A DNA stretch of 64,000 nt from Neospora caninum Liverpool. Lineage: Eukaryota; Apicomplexa; Conoidasida; Eucoccidiorida; Sarcocystidae. Made by a program: the position numbers and the translations under genes. Below the pieces are notes generated by a model. It was not told the origin of the DNA. It was given only the letters and a program-made list of their open reading frames with translations, and did no database searches. Below are positions 1 to 11,500 of the stretch, one piece after another (position 1 is the stretch's first letter; every line of letters starts with the position of its first letter). The stretch is from contig NC_018390.1 in NCBI RefSeq assembly GCF_000208865.1, positions 2,032,790 to 2,096,789 on the forward strand. Direction: 5' to 3'.

Positions 1-2865
1 AGGCAGGTGTTCTGAAAGGCACGCGTACAACACATGAACCGTTTCACCCGTATCACTCGGATGTCCAACGCGGGACTGTTCTTCGTATTCGGAATCAAAA
101 CGCAAATCAGTTATTTGTCGACCTCCACGGTTATAGATTCGCATTCGGGTTGAACGCAATCTCCAGAGTCAACCACATCATCAAGCGTCATTGAGTTCAT
201 TTCACGTGTTACTTTCCTCCTCATCTCGACTTTTCACTGTAGGATTCACGAACCCTCCGCCTGTCGTACGTCAACTTCAGTGACTTGTGATAGCCTCTGT
301 CTTTCCTTCTTCTCTGATGTCGCTCTCTCGGTGTCCGTGGCTTATCGACACTTGATTCCCTGCCTTCATGTTCTCGCGCTGATGGTTTCCCCGGCTCCGT
401 CGAGGATAAAAGTTTCCTTTCGTTCCTAGTCCATGGCCTCTCAGCACTGTACACGTAAAACGTACCGTGTGGCCGGGTGGAAAGAGTTTCCCTCTCCTTC
501 TCTATACGTTTCGGTTGTGTCTCTGTCGTTTTGCTCGCCATCGCTCTCCGGTTTTCTTTCACATCATTCGGGTGCGTCTCCGAAAAACCTCGTGTATCAG
601 CCGATGAGTGCTTTGTCCTCGTACTCCGTCCACTCTAGTGTCCCCTGGAATGCGTGTTCAATTAGGGTTTGTGCGAATAAAGGGGAGACTGGATCTCCTG
701 TGTGGCGTAGGATCCAACCTAACAGGCCAAGCTCTCTGTCTCTGCGTTCTTGGTGGTGGTGGCCTCCTCTTGCGCAGCTTGGCGACACACGTCCTGCTCG
801 TCCTTTCTCCCCTTCTTTCCATGCGCCTTTCCCTCGTATGCACATGCCGCTGCACTCGCTCTCCGTTACTTCCCGTCTCTTTTGTTCAACGTTCTCATGC
901 CAGAGGCGCCACACATTCGGTCCCCTTAAGCCCAGAAGGTACGGTGCCCAATCGTTGCCGTTGTTTCCGAAGGAAGTTTGGTTCCCAGTTGTTTGTCTGT
1001 GCCCGCGGATCGAAGCACACTGCCAGCAGCGCCGACACTCACATGTTTGCGCTGCCTTCCTCTCGTTTTCCCTCTCACGAAAATGCATACACTTGCCGCA
1101 CATGCGGCGACACTTTATTCTCGTCTCTTCGTTTTTGCGAAGCCCGTTTCTCTCGTTTTCCTCCCCTTCCGTGAGACCTCCATCGAGAGTCCAGTTCCCG
1201 TGAGTCATCTCGTCACATCGCATTCTTTTCCCCCGACGCTTCAGTTCCCTCCCTGTCGCTCCGTTTTCGTCTGCGCGGCCCTCGCTGCCTCCGCCTCGAC
1301 TGCGGGGTTTCGTTCGCGGTGTAGAACCCTTGGACGGCGAGCAAACAGATGGCACGGATCGATCTTTCTCCTTTTTTGGCGACAAAGAACAGGCCAGAGA
1401 ACCAACTGACCCGGACGGCCGCGAACGGGAAAAGGAAGACGAGGCCGAGGAAGGCAGAGGGCCGACAGCGGCTGGACATGGCTGCAGGGAGAGGGCTGGG
1501 GAACGAGACAAACGTGGCAGGAGGCCCTGGAATAGAGTGGCTGCTGGAGAAGAGAAGTGCGTCAGAGCCTCCCACAGAGGCGGCGAACTCGGGGAGAGAA
1601 GACGAAGAGGTGGACAAGCAAACGAGGGGCCAGAAGCGAGGTGCGAAGACCAGCCTGACAATGCCGATCCGCGAAGCGAGTCTCCGTACTCGGCAGACAA
1701 GAGAGGAAGAGGAGACGAAAACTGAGAGTACCGAGTCAAATACGCGGGCAGCGTAATAGACCGTTCCGACATGCGAACGGTGGCGCGAAACAGGCGCCGG
1801 GTTAAGGCCGTCAACTGCCGGTCGCACGTGTGCCTAAAATCGCAAACGGCAAAAACACAAAGGGTACCTTTTAAAGATTTCGTACGATCTGTGAATCTCA
1901 ATCACTTCGTTTCAAGTGTCGCCCCAAATGCCCAACGCCGCGCTTTCTACAAAAGCAAGATGCTATCCCGGGAGACAGGTCACAACAAAAAAATACACAT
2001 GGTGGAGTTCAACGCCGACGACCACGCATTAAATCGGGTATTCATATCCGACTGCCCCCGGCGATCTACTGGCCTCTATGTACATGTCAATTCCTCCACA
2101 CGAAAAAACGTAAATGGATACGTACATAGCTAAGCGTACGTACGGATGTATGGATATGTGCACTTTCAGATGACCAGAACGAGATGCACAAAAAGATATA
2201 AATAATGAGCGATATTTTGCTGTCAAGCAGCCACAGGGCCCCCGTCGTCTCTCTCCACGAGCGACAAACGTTAGGATAAGACCGGAGAGAGCCATGGCTC
2301 GAAAAGAACAAACAGCACTGTCACCGTTACAACGCGAGACGGGGCATCCCAAAACCGAACTGACACTCAGACACACAAGTACAAACAGACGAAAAAGCGA
2401 AGACACAGTTGGGTCTCCACTTACGGAAGGAAAATGGTCAGCGGGCAAAAGGGAGCGAATTCGTGAAGAAGTGTAGCCGCTCGCGGGTCCAGCACCTGCC
2501 ACACAAAAGCCAAGGCACCCAACCACGCGAACAAGTCAAAGAATCTCCACAACAGTCTGAAACTCTAACTTCTCTTTCCGAACACAAACGCGTGTACCAT
2601 TCGTGCTGAAGCTGCGAGACGATGCTATGTATGTGATATTCGTGGGAGTGCAAGGCAGCTTCTCTCATCTGACTTCTTCGCCCTGCAACGCCTCGGGGAC
2701 TGAAATCGATACAGTGTATACATAATTATAGACGCGCCGGTGTTTAACCTGAACCCTTCTCTCCACTCGCTGCAGATGTCACCCTAAAATGGGCCTTCTG
2801 CAGCGATCTTGACATTCCGGTTTCTCACCTGCGGTCGGCCCCCACTCCGGCGCTCACACATATGC

Positions 2866-2888
2866 ATATATATATATATATATATATA
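2866..2888. repeat. TA dinucleotide microsatellite
   Basis: An uninterrupted AT alternation of about 23 bases is followed by degenerate TATATG units. Such tracts are common in introns and intergenic DNA of coccidian parasites and are likely length-polymorphic. Confidence 0.9.
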
Positions 2889-2915
2889 CGTATATGTATA
2901 TACTACAGGTTTATA

Positions 2916-2931
2916 TGCATGCATGCATGCA
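2916..2931. promoter_or_regulatory. Overlapping TGCATGC motifs
   Basis: Three overlapping copies of the palindromic heptamer TGCATGC lie in an AT-rich intergenic stretch. This heptamer is a known binding motif of ApiAP2 transcription factors in Apicomplexa (sporozoite AP2-I/AP2-Sp type cores) and is frequent in Toxoplasma promoters. A cis-regulatory role here is inferred. It could also be simple-sequence DNA, because it sits next to a TA repeat. Confidence 0.35.
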
Positions 2932-3921
2932 ATCGTACGATTATGTGCATCAATATATGTATACAAGCGTAGACTGCCCACGTAGATATTCATGTATGCG
3001 TGGATATATTTTTCACAATTTTCGCGTTGTGTGTGTTTGTCGGCTGGGGTTTCTCGCTGCCACTGAATTCCTTTCTCGCGCATACGCTCACCCTCTGTGC
3101 CAGTACGTGCCAAATGTACGGCGCCCACGGCCTGTGTCTGTCGCATTCATCCAGTGCGGCCTCCTGTTCTCCGCCTTCGTCACTTTTCTTGTCCTCTTCA
3201 TGCGTTTCGTCTCTCTTCGTCTCGTCTTGTTGTGTGTTTTCCCTATTCGTGTCCCCAGTGAAAGAGACTCCACCGTGAGGAAGGTTACCCAAGATAGGAC
3301 ACGAGGGGAACGCGCAGGGCGAACAAAATGCAGGCGTCTGTGGAACGGGGCTTGCGGATGGTTCCTCTCTTTTCGCAATAGGCGGTAAAAGGAAGAGGCG
3401 CTCGAGAATGGCAGAGGACGAGAGGTCCTGTCCTGCGATACGGTAGACAGGAACAGCCTTTCGCCTGCAAAGCAAAGAAACCACTCGAGGCAATAACGTG
3501 ACAAACGCAGCAATACCCACGTGACAAACACACCACGCAGACAGCTGGAATGCGCCGTCATGAACGGCCGCCTTTTGCCACTCTCTTTTGCCTCAAATTG
3601 CTTCTCAGCAACCACCCCTGATCAAACCCTGCCCTTAAGCCGCACGCACATTTCCTTTAGATTTGCATGTAACCACATCCGTCACAGGGATGCTGAACAC
3701 CGTCGCCCGTCCAGTTAACGGTCCCTGCTAAGCAGACAGGAAAAGTTCCTTTTCGCTCTGGTAAACGCTGTTCCTTCTCCATCCCCTCGCCACTGCAAAT
3801 CTGTCGATACAACTCGAGCCCTGTTCTTCCCGTTCATTCCCTTCCTTCTCTCTTTTCCCGCCTCCCTCCATCTTTCGCTTTCCTCTCCCTTTCCTCTGTC
3901 TCCCTCCCTGGCGGTTTCGTC

Positions 3922-6843
3922 TTACACGTACCGGTGAGAACGCGTTTCCTCTGTCTTTCCTTCGCTCGCTCCCTTTCGCGGTCCGTCTCCCCTTGTTCCG
4001 CGTGTGTTTGGTTTCCCCTCGCCTCGCGTCCCTGCTGGGTCTTGGTCGGCTCGCCCCACTGCGGCAAACAGTCGGCGAAGACACCACAGACGCCTTTCTC
4101 CGGGATAGCGACGCGCCCCCTCGCAGCGTCTGTCTTGGTTTTTATTTGTGCTCTTGAGTCTTTCGCTCGCGCCATGCTTAGAGCCTGCATGCACTGCGGC
4201 GACGCCCTTCCCCCTCGTCGTGTCATGCGTGCCTGACGCAGGAGGCAGAGCGCCCGCAGACCCGAAACAGAGGAGCGAAAGGAGAAACAACGCTGCAGCA
4301 GAAACCGTGAATGCGACGGGAAACGAGAAAAGGAACAAGGCGAAAAAGATAAGGAGAGAACAGGAGTTTTCGCGGGCAAAGCACTCGAAGCGCTCTAGAG
4401 TTTCACCTCCAAGGGAAGAACTTCTGAAACAGATTGAACTGCCGACGCTCGCGGGGCGCCCTGCGTTTCCGTTCGCTTGTCCTCCCCTCTGCCCCCCCTG
4501 CGGCGTCCATCCGGCCGGTAGCCTGTCTTCTGTCCCTGCCCGCATGTCTCTGCCAGCTCCTTGCACGTGGAGACTGGGCCGGTAGACTGCCGAGGGAGAA
4601 CACCACGACCCTGCAGATGAGGGCGACGCCCAGCGCGGCCGAGCAAGAAAACTCTTTTCGGGCGCGGTGTGTGAGGTAGCGTCCAGGATCCAGGCCCTCT
4701 GGGGTTTTCTGCTGTTTTCTGCTTCCCCCGTTCTGAGGGACTCAACAGGAGACCGCAGCAGTCCCTTCATAAACCCCTCAGCTGGAGGCGCCGACACATC
4801 GGCGGGGCCAGAGGAGACAGAGGAAGATCTTCGCGACACTCGGGAAGGAACGGAGACGGGTCCCAAAGAGCTCTGGGGGGCGGAAGTGCACAACGTCAAG
4901 AGAGCCTCGTGGCGCCGCAGCAGTTGAGCAATGTTGAGGAAGAAGGCTTTCCGCTCTTCAGAGGAGAGGCGAAGAAGAGACACAACAGGCAGAGTTGCCA
5001 AAGCAGCTACTTGCGCTTCGAACCTGCGAGCAAGAAAAAGGCGGAGAACGATCTCTGCTGTAGCCTGAGACGCGCGCTCTGATACGGCATGATCCTGCCA
5101 TCACTCCTGGTCGCTCTACTCTTCAGCAGTTCACGCAAATATGCATTTTAATCTCGGATTGTGACACCATGCAAGTGGCGCGCACACACACTTGCTCATA
5201 TACAGAGAGAAAGAGAAATGTAAAGTAATACAGAGACCACGCCTTAAAAAAAAATATGCAGCTACCGCCCACGCGTTTTGAGTCACGTGACCAGCTGTGT
5301 GTGAATTCTCACAAGCATATATTCACCTGTTTTGCGAACCGAGCCATTCCGTGTATATACATAGTATACATTTGCACGTAGCAATCTGTATGTATTTCGA
5401 TACTTTTAGGTTGGTGAAAAAATGAATAACGGCTTTACACTTACGCTCCAAAAGCGTCTCCTGCACGGATGGCTGCTAGGTCGGTTCCCAGCGTCTCAGG
5501 CGGGCAACACCAAACAGCAAACTGCGAGCCTCCCCTATCTCGCCCGTTCTTCGTTTTCGTGTTTTCGCGGCCCGGCCTTCGGTCTGCCTCTTCCAGAGGG
5601 GGGCTGGAGGAGCGTGTTCGCTCCCTCAAAGAACCCGAGGACGAAGAAGCGTACAGGGACGGGAAAGGCAGTCTCGATGGGTTAGTGGCGACGTGCTTAC
5701 AAGGCAAGTACACCAGTGGCGAAGCAAGGGCACTCTGACACGGTGGCGCCGTGGAGAGAGGTGAATCACCGAAGATGGAGAGGTATGCATCGAGGAGGCG
5801 AACGGACAGCTGGAGAGAGCAGGAATGAAATCCGACAGGGACACGTGAGCATCTTAAACTGTTTCCCCCTGGTTGTCCACGGCATCCGTCAAGGAGTACG
5901 ACACCTCGATGCAAAGGCGAAACAAAGAACACCTGTGAGATGCTTGCATGTGAGTTCACTCTAGTGGAGTTTGCAATGTGCCTGCTTTGTCTCGCAGTCG
6001 TCGCACCCCTTCCTTACCTCGACAGGATGTATTTTTGAACTATCTGCAGCTGCGGAGAGCAACTCGCTCGGATGTTGCACGGTCATCTGGGGGCGCCGTG
6101 GTTCGCACGATTCTCGCCTGGGTGCTTCGTCGCTTGTTTGCGAATGGTTTTCTGCATCTCCGTTTCCAGCGTTCGCTGGCGACTCGCCGTTGGCATGTTT
6201 CGACGTAGTGCTTGCCTTCACTTCGTTCCCTCCCGTCGCGTGAGAGAGGTCCGCCGCAGGATCAGGAGTCGAGAGAGAGAGAAAAGAGAAAAGCAGCCTT
6301 TTTTCTTCCTGCTGGCGGAGGGCGTAGCCGCTGCAGAGACGCGACAGTAACGAACGGCGGAGGTTCAGCGGAACTGCGGACGCTGCCCATGGAAAGCAAA
6401 TGAAAGTTCGGTAACTGTCCAGATGGAGAGGCGGAAGCGAGCCTGACGGGGAGGAGTCGCCACAGGAGGAGATCGACGATGCGCAGGGTGAGGCTGAAGG
6501 ATCTTGCAGGGCCGATAAAGATGATTTGTCCACAGAAGCGGCGAGACGACGGTTCGGAGACGAAGAGAAGAAGGAAGATGGGAGAGGATGTGAGAGAAAG
6601 GAAAGGTCAGAAAACAAGTGAGAACACAACGCGGCGGGCATGCATTCGGGACAGCACGGAGCCGGTCCAACGTCGGCACGCGATGCCGCGCATATTTTGG
6701 ACTCCAACAAACCTGAAAACTCAGACAAGCAAACAAAGAAAACGTCTCGGCGCCTGGAGCGGATTCGTTCTGCCGGACTTCCAACGGCTGCGTACATACA
6801 GATAGAAGGGCAGATGAACCTACAAAGCCGTTGACGCGCTCCG

Positions 6844-6882
<39 letters not shown>

Positions 6883-7176
6883 GTATGTATTCAGGCATAT
6901 ACACTCAGGTGGACACGTTCAGAAAGGAAAGCAACCAAATATATGCACGCATATGTTTATATCTGTATACACACCTTTAGTTCTACACTTGAAGAAGAGA
7001 TTGGCTACGCGGGTTCCGACGCATTTATCAATGAAGCAGTTTAAATGCCACAACATCGCCGAGACTCCCGAAACGTATCTATTCCTACCGATGAGAACAT
7101 CTATCGCTGCTGGCCGACTAATGTCGAGCGTCGCTTGAAGGAGGTCGAGGACAACCGGCGCTTCCATGCCACATAG
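3922..7176 (-). CDS. Candidate 3' exons with ARM/HEAT-like helices (same gene as the upstream kinase, or separate)
   Basis: Three minus-strand pieces look coding. Piece 7089-7176 is preceded by TTGCAG and followed by GTAGGA, and encodes a Leu-rich helix ending in AAIDVLI. Piece 6018-6049 lies between CCGCAG and GTAAGG and encodes LQIVQKYILSR. Piece 3922-5023 follows CTCGCAG and encodes a helical start (ALATLPVVSLLRLSSEERKA), a Ser/Pro-rich stretch, a strongly hydrophobic segment of about 35 residues and a basic tail ending at TAA (3922-3924). The 6018-6049 and 5023 pieces join in phase (2 into 1), but 7089-7176 ends in phase 1 and does not join 6018-6049 directly, so an exon is missing or one piece is wrong. 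The helix pattern suggests armadillo/HEAT-like repeats but no family is recognised. The hydrophobic segment may be a retained intron rather than a membrane span. Confidence 0.35.
6847..6876. repeat. TA dinucleotide microsatellite
   Basis: About 30 bases of perfect AT alternation lie between candidate minus-strand exons, consistent with an intron. The tract is followed by TATG-type degenerate units. Confidence 0.9.
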
Positions 7177-8514
7177 CTGCAAGGCATCGTGGCCACAACA
7201 AAATGGTAGATAGTATGCAATGAAATGGAAAGTATCCACGCTGGCAAGCACACTCACCGATACATCGCACACCGATTGTTGAGCACTCCATCGGCATTCC
7301 TTCATTCCTTCGCTGATAGAACATAAAAAAGTGTGTGAGCCCTTCTGACCAAAGCTATCCACAACTACACAGATTCACGCATGTGTCGGAATAGAGGGAT
7401 TCACGAACATTCAGTGATCGGCTCACAGGTTTGTGTCCACATGCGGCGTTTTTCGCCACCTCAGCCACACACAGACACACACACAGGCATATCTATATCC
7501 ATTGTTGGCGTCGGAAAAATCGGATCCTTACGTTCGCCTCGACCTGGCGACCTGCCGCCCGGCTGCCTCTGTCGTCTGGATCCTTCTCCGCCTCCGCGTC
7601 ACCCCAGTCACCCGTGAGATGTTTTCGTTTCTCTCCACATCCTCCGTCGCTGCCGGTGAGCCATGCGCGGGCGCACCACAGAAACAGAAGAAACGTGCAA
7701 AACCACTCGAAGCGAAAGGAGCTTCCCTCTTCTACAGATGTGTCTTCTCCGTCACTGTCTCCATTCTGCTCGCGTCCCTCGCCACGCATCGTGTCGAGTT
7801 TCGCGTGCGCGCCGTCGCCGCTTGCGTCTCCAATCCCTCGATGGTTTGCGACCGGAAGAGAGACAAGTCGAGATTCGCCTCTCGCCTCTCGGTCCCCCGT
7901 CGCTCCGCTGCGAGACCAGTAACCCGGAGATGCAGACGCGGAGAAGAAGCGCGACAAAGTAGACAGAAACAGACAGAGGCTATTTGGGGCCTCCCCGCCG
8001 TGCGTTGAGTAGCTCCTAGTCGGCGTGCGTCGCCTGTGCCTGGCAGCCACTCGCCGGAGGGGCGGAGCAAGGCGCAAAGTGTGCAGGAAAGGCGAGAAAG
8101 AGTCACACGGTGGAGGCGAGGTATGAGACGAACTGGAGAGCGGCGGAAGAGATGATGGGGAAGGAGTGCGCGAAGAGGCATCCCAGGAGGACCACTGAAA
8201 CGAGCACGCGTTCGACACATCGTCTGAACCACAGGGAAACTGGGGCGGGCTGGGGAGTGATGACAGGAGCGAAGCGAGGAGAAAGACAAGCACGCAACAC
8301 GTGAACATTGTCGGCAGGCAGTGCCAGCTTCGATGCATTTCGCACGTCCGGCTTCCCCATCGGTGCAGCGTCCACCGGAAATAATTCGAGATCCGCGCGA
8401 CGCGAGTCGGTTTATCGTTCCAGAATCCTCGCGTCAACGGAGAGCGAACAGATGGAGACAGCAGAGTTGGCCGTGGAGAGCTGCGATGCAGTTGAAAACA
8501 GGGAGTCTTTCTAC
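7177..8514. other. Unresolved region downstream of the receiver-kinase exons
   Basis: A minus-strand frame stays open from the large kinase-tail exon down to about 7493, but below 8515 its translation becomes Ser/Phe/Leu-rich in the manner of a translated polypyrimidine stretch. It includes a hydrophobic run near 8250-8310. I place a possible donor (AAG then GTAGAA) at 8515/8514 and treat the rest as likely intron or 3' sequence. The open frame may instead be coding and end at about 7493. I see no RNA gene here. Confidence 0.35.
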
Positions 8515-11500
8515 CTTCCTCTCGTTCACGTTTTAAGGCCTCGTGAGACCCGCGCAGAGCTGGCAAAGGTACTGGGATCAAGGACGGGAACGGTCCCGCG
8601 GACGAGGGAAGAAACACAGGATTCTCAGGGAAGACACTGCGGATACAGATGGCGGCGCGTTCCAGTGTCTGTGCACTTCGAAGCGTGTCATGGCACACTC
8701 CGTTTGCTTGCACGAACACTGGACTTTCTGAACCCCATACCACGCCACCGCCCAGTGTCTCCTGGCCTCTGGAGGTTTCCAGTGGTTCCCCATCTCTGGA
8801 GCGGCGTCTGCAGTCTTTGCTGAGCGCGCCTCGAAGCCGCCCCGACCCCGGCAGCAGCGACCGTTTTGCCGCGTTTCCTCCACTGTCGTTTCCTTCCTCT
8901 CGTCGTCCTTCTCCATCGTTTCCCCTTTGCTCAGAGGCCCAGGCCTCCCGGTCTCTCTGACTGTTGTTTCGCCCAGGGGACATGGAAGCCGGAGACGAGA
9001 GAGAAAACACGCGTCGCTGGGAAACCGAGCCACAAAAAACAAGACTTGATTGTGGGACCAGATCTGCTTTGCTTGTCTCAGTCGACCCCTTGCTGATGTC
9101 GCGACTGCCACCGTCGCCACCGTCTTCCGCAGTTGTCCTATCCTCTCGGCCAGCGACCTCGTCACGCCAGTTCACTATTCTCGTTTGTGGAACGACCCAC
9201 TTCGCGTTCGACCCTTCCACCGCTTCTGCGTCGGCGCGCCCGCTTCGTCGATCCTTCCAGTTTTCGCGTTTCAAGTCGGGGAGCGTCTCAGCTCGCTCTG
9301 TCGCTTCGGAGGGTCTGCCGGGGAAGGCCGACGCGAGGAGGCGCGGCCGCGCGAGAGCCGACGAGGAAGCCGAGAAGGCGGCAGAAGAGGCAAACCTCGC
9401 GAGGAGACAGAGAGCCGAAGAAGCGCGAGGCGGAACCGAGAAAGAATCACGCGCGAATGGACGAGCAGTAGCACGCCCGGGCGACGCAAATGAAGAGCAT
9501 GATGCAGACAAACTGTGGAAACATCCCGCTGGGCCTTTGTTCCCAGGCGCGAGAGCCATTCCGCCTGTAGGGCGACGATCCGCGCATTTGCGCATCCAAC
9601 ACAATGACGCCCGCGCAGCTTTTTCCCTCACGCCTGAACGGCAATCGCCCTCCGGATCGCTTCCCGCACCGCGCCACCGTTGCTCCGCGCCTTGCCTGTC
9701 TAGTTGGTCCAGTCTTTCCTCTTCTTGCCGCCGCACCACGGCTTCCTCAGGATCCCCTGGATCCCTCTCGCCACTGCTGCACTTGCCCGTTCGCCGCCGG
9801 CAGTCCAGCCCTTTGTCTCGGCGCCGCTCGCTCCCGTTCGCCTTTTGGGGCCCGCCCTCGGGGTGGCTTTCTCCGCCGCGTTCCGCCTCTAGGCGCTCCA
9901 GTGTCTCCTTCCGCTGGCGGCGGCTGGGCCGCCGGAGCCGCGTAATGCGTCGGATGGCGTGGGCGATTGCTGCGCGCGATGTCGAGCTCTTCACGCAGCA
10001 AAGCCGAGTCTCGCGCCGTGGTTTGCGGGCTACCCAGGATGCGCCGCTGCTTCGGCGCTGGGAAGGCGAAGGTGGACTTCCGGCAAGATGAGGCTGGCCT
10101 CGAGCCCTCAGGAGGGAGCCCGCGGTCTCTGCCTTCAGCCGCCCTTCGCCAAATCCGCGAAGAGGAGCTGGAAAGCCTCCGGCACTTCGCGTGAGTCCTA
10201 GGCTCGGAACGAGCTTCTTGAGAGGCAGCCCAGGAGACGACTGCGTGCTGAGCGAGGCAACGGGGGAAGCAGGGGACGTCAGACACGGATCTGGCGTCGA
10301 GCCCTGCGAGAAATGCACGGGAGAGGAAAGGGAGGAAACGGCAGCCGCAGGCGACAAGCACGCGGCAGACGAAACGGACGCAGGCGACGCAGGACACAAG
10401 GAAGAAGGAACCAGAGGAGGCTCGGGCGACTCGATGTAGTTGGACAAGGTGTGTGCAGCTGAAGCACGACCAGGGAGGATGGACGAGCCCGACGAAGCGT
10501 GAGAGAGGCGAGGAGCATCGTTGCAAGAGGATGAACCTGGGGGCGATGCAAGGGCTGTGAGACGAAGACGAGAACACGACCGATGAGAACAGAGAGGGAC
10601 CATCCAGCGTGAGGAAGGCGACGGACCCACGGGTGGGGAAAGAAGCAGATCCCGACTATCCGTCTTCGGAGTCGGCTTGTCGTCGCTTGGAAAATTTGTT
10701 ACGTTTGAGCGTGTGCCGTTTCCCGGTGCCGCTGATGGTTCGTTCTCCCGTTCCGAGCGTCGCTCAAGCACGTCCGGGACTCGGCCGCCTCTTTCAGTGT
10801 TTTCAGCGCTGTCACCACCAACCAGCTCTTCCGCTGCGTTTGGCTTCCTCCCCACTTCCAGTTCCCTCTTTTCGGAGTCATTGATGCCTGCAGAAAACGA
10901 TCGGTGTTCTCTCGCTACCGCCTCTCCCCTGTCGTTTCCTCGTCTGTCGCTGCGGTCTTCTTTGCGTCTTCGCCTGCTGTCAACATCTTGCCCCTCCCCG
11001 GCTGGAGCGAGGTCTGACGAGCAAGTGCGTCCCACAGGTAAATAAGCAAGAGCAGTCACAGAAGGCCCCTGCAGGCACACAGATCCCGCTGGACCTTCTC
11101 CAGGCTCTCGCGTCCCTTCACCGCCTCCCCGTAGTTCCGCAAATCGCCCCTCTTCCTGTTTCGCGTTATCGCGGGAAGGCACCCAATCGGTCCCAGGGTC
11201 CAGCGGGAGTTCCTCCCCTGTTTGCATGTCCGTCCTGCCGGGTTGACTACGCGCGCAACGGATGCCTCGGCGAAGGGGACAAGGCTTCGATGCATGTGAA
11301 AAACATGCATGCATCGAACGCGAAGGTGACCGCGGTGAGGAATCCAGAGTAGAGGAAAGCGCTGACGAGGGCGAGGGGCCGCCAGCTCGGTGCGCTCCGG
11401 GGGCGGCGCGCTGATGAAAAAGCAGGCTGGCCCCCTCGAGAGACGAAGAAGACAAAGACGCAGAGGAAGAAGACAAAGAGGAAGATGAGGACAATAAACA

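Larger units (their letters stand above)
1..3921. other. No supportable gene; intergenic or UTR sequence
   Basis: Open frames exist on both strands here, including a minus-strand frame over roughly 600-1900 and a plus-strand Arg/Glu-rich frame over 1330-1725. None has a recognisable domain, a convincing chain of splice sites or a good start context. The stretch from 750 to 1750 changes from pyrimidine-rich to purine-rich, which opens frames by composition alone. The part from 2000 to 3100 is AT-richer, with a TA microsatellite and a TGCATGC run, and looks like intergenic DNA. An exon of a gene extending past the left edge cannot be excluded. Confidence 0.4.

Noticed and set aside
597..1901. 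Minus-strand open frame of 434 codons
   Set aside because: The translation is Ser/Pro/Arg low-complexity with no domain, and several overlapping frames on both strands are also open here, so strand bias in composition explains it better than a gene.
8964..10091. Long plus-strand open frame (375 codons) with Arg/Ser-rich translation
   Set aside because: It lies opposite the large GC-rich tail exon of the minus-strand kinase gene, has no domain, and its openness follows from codon composition of the sense strand.
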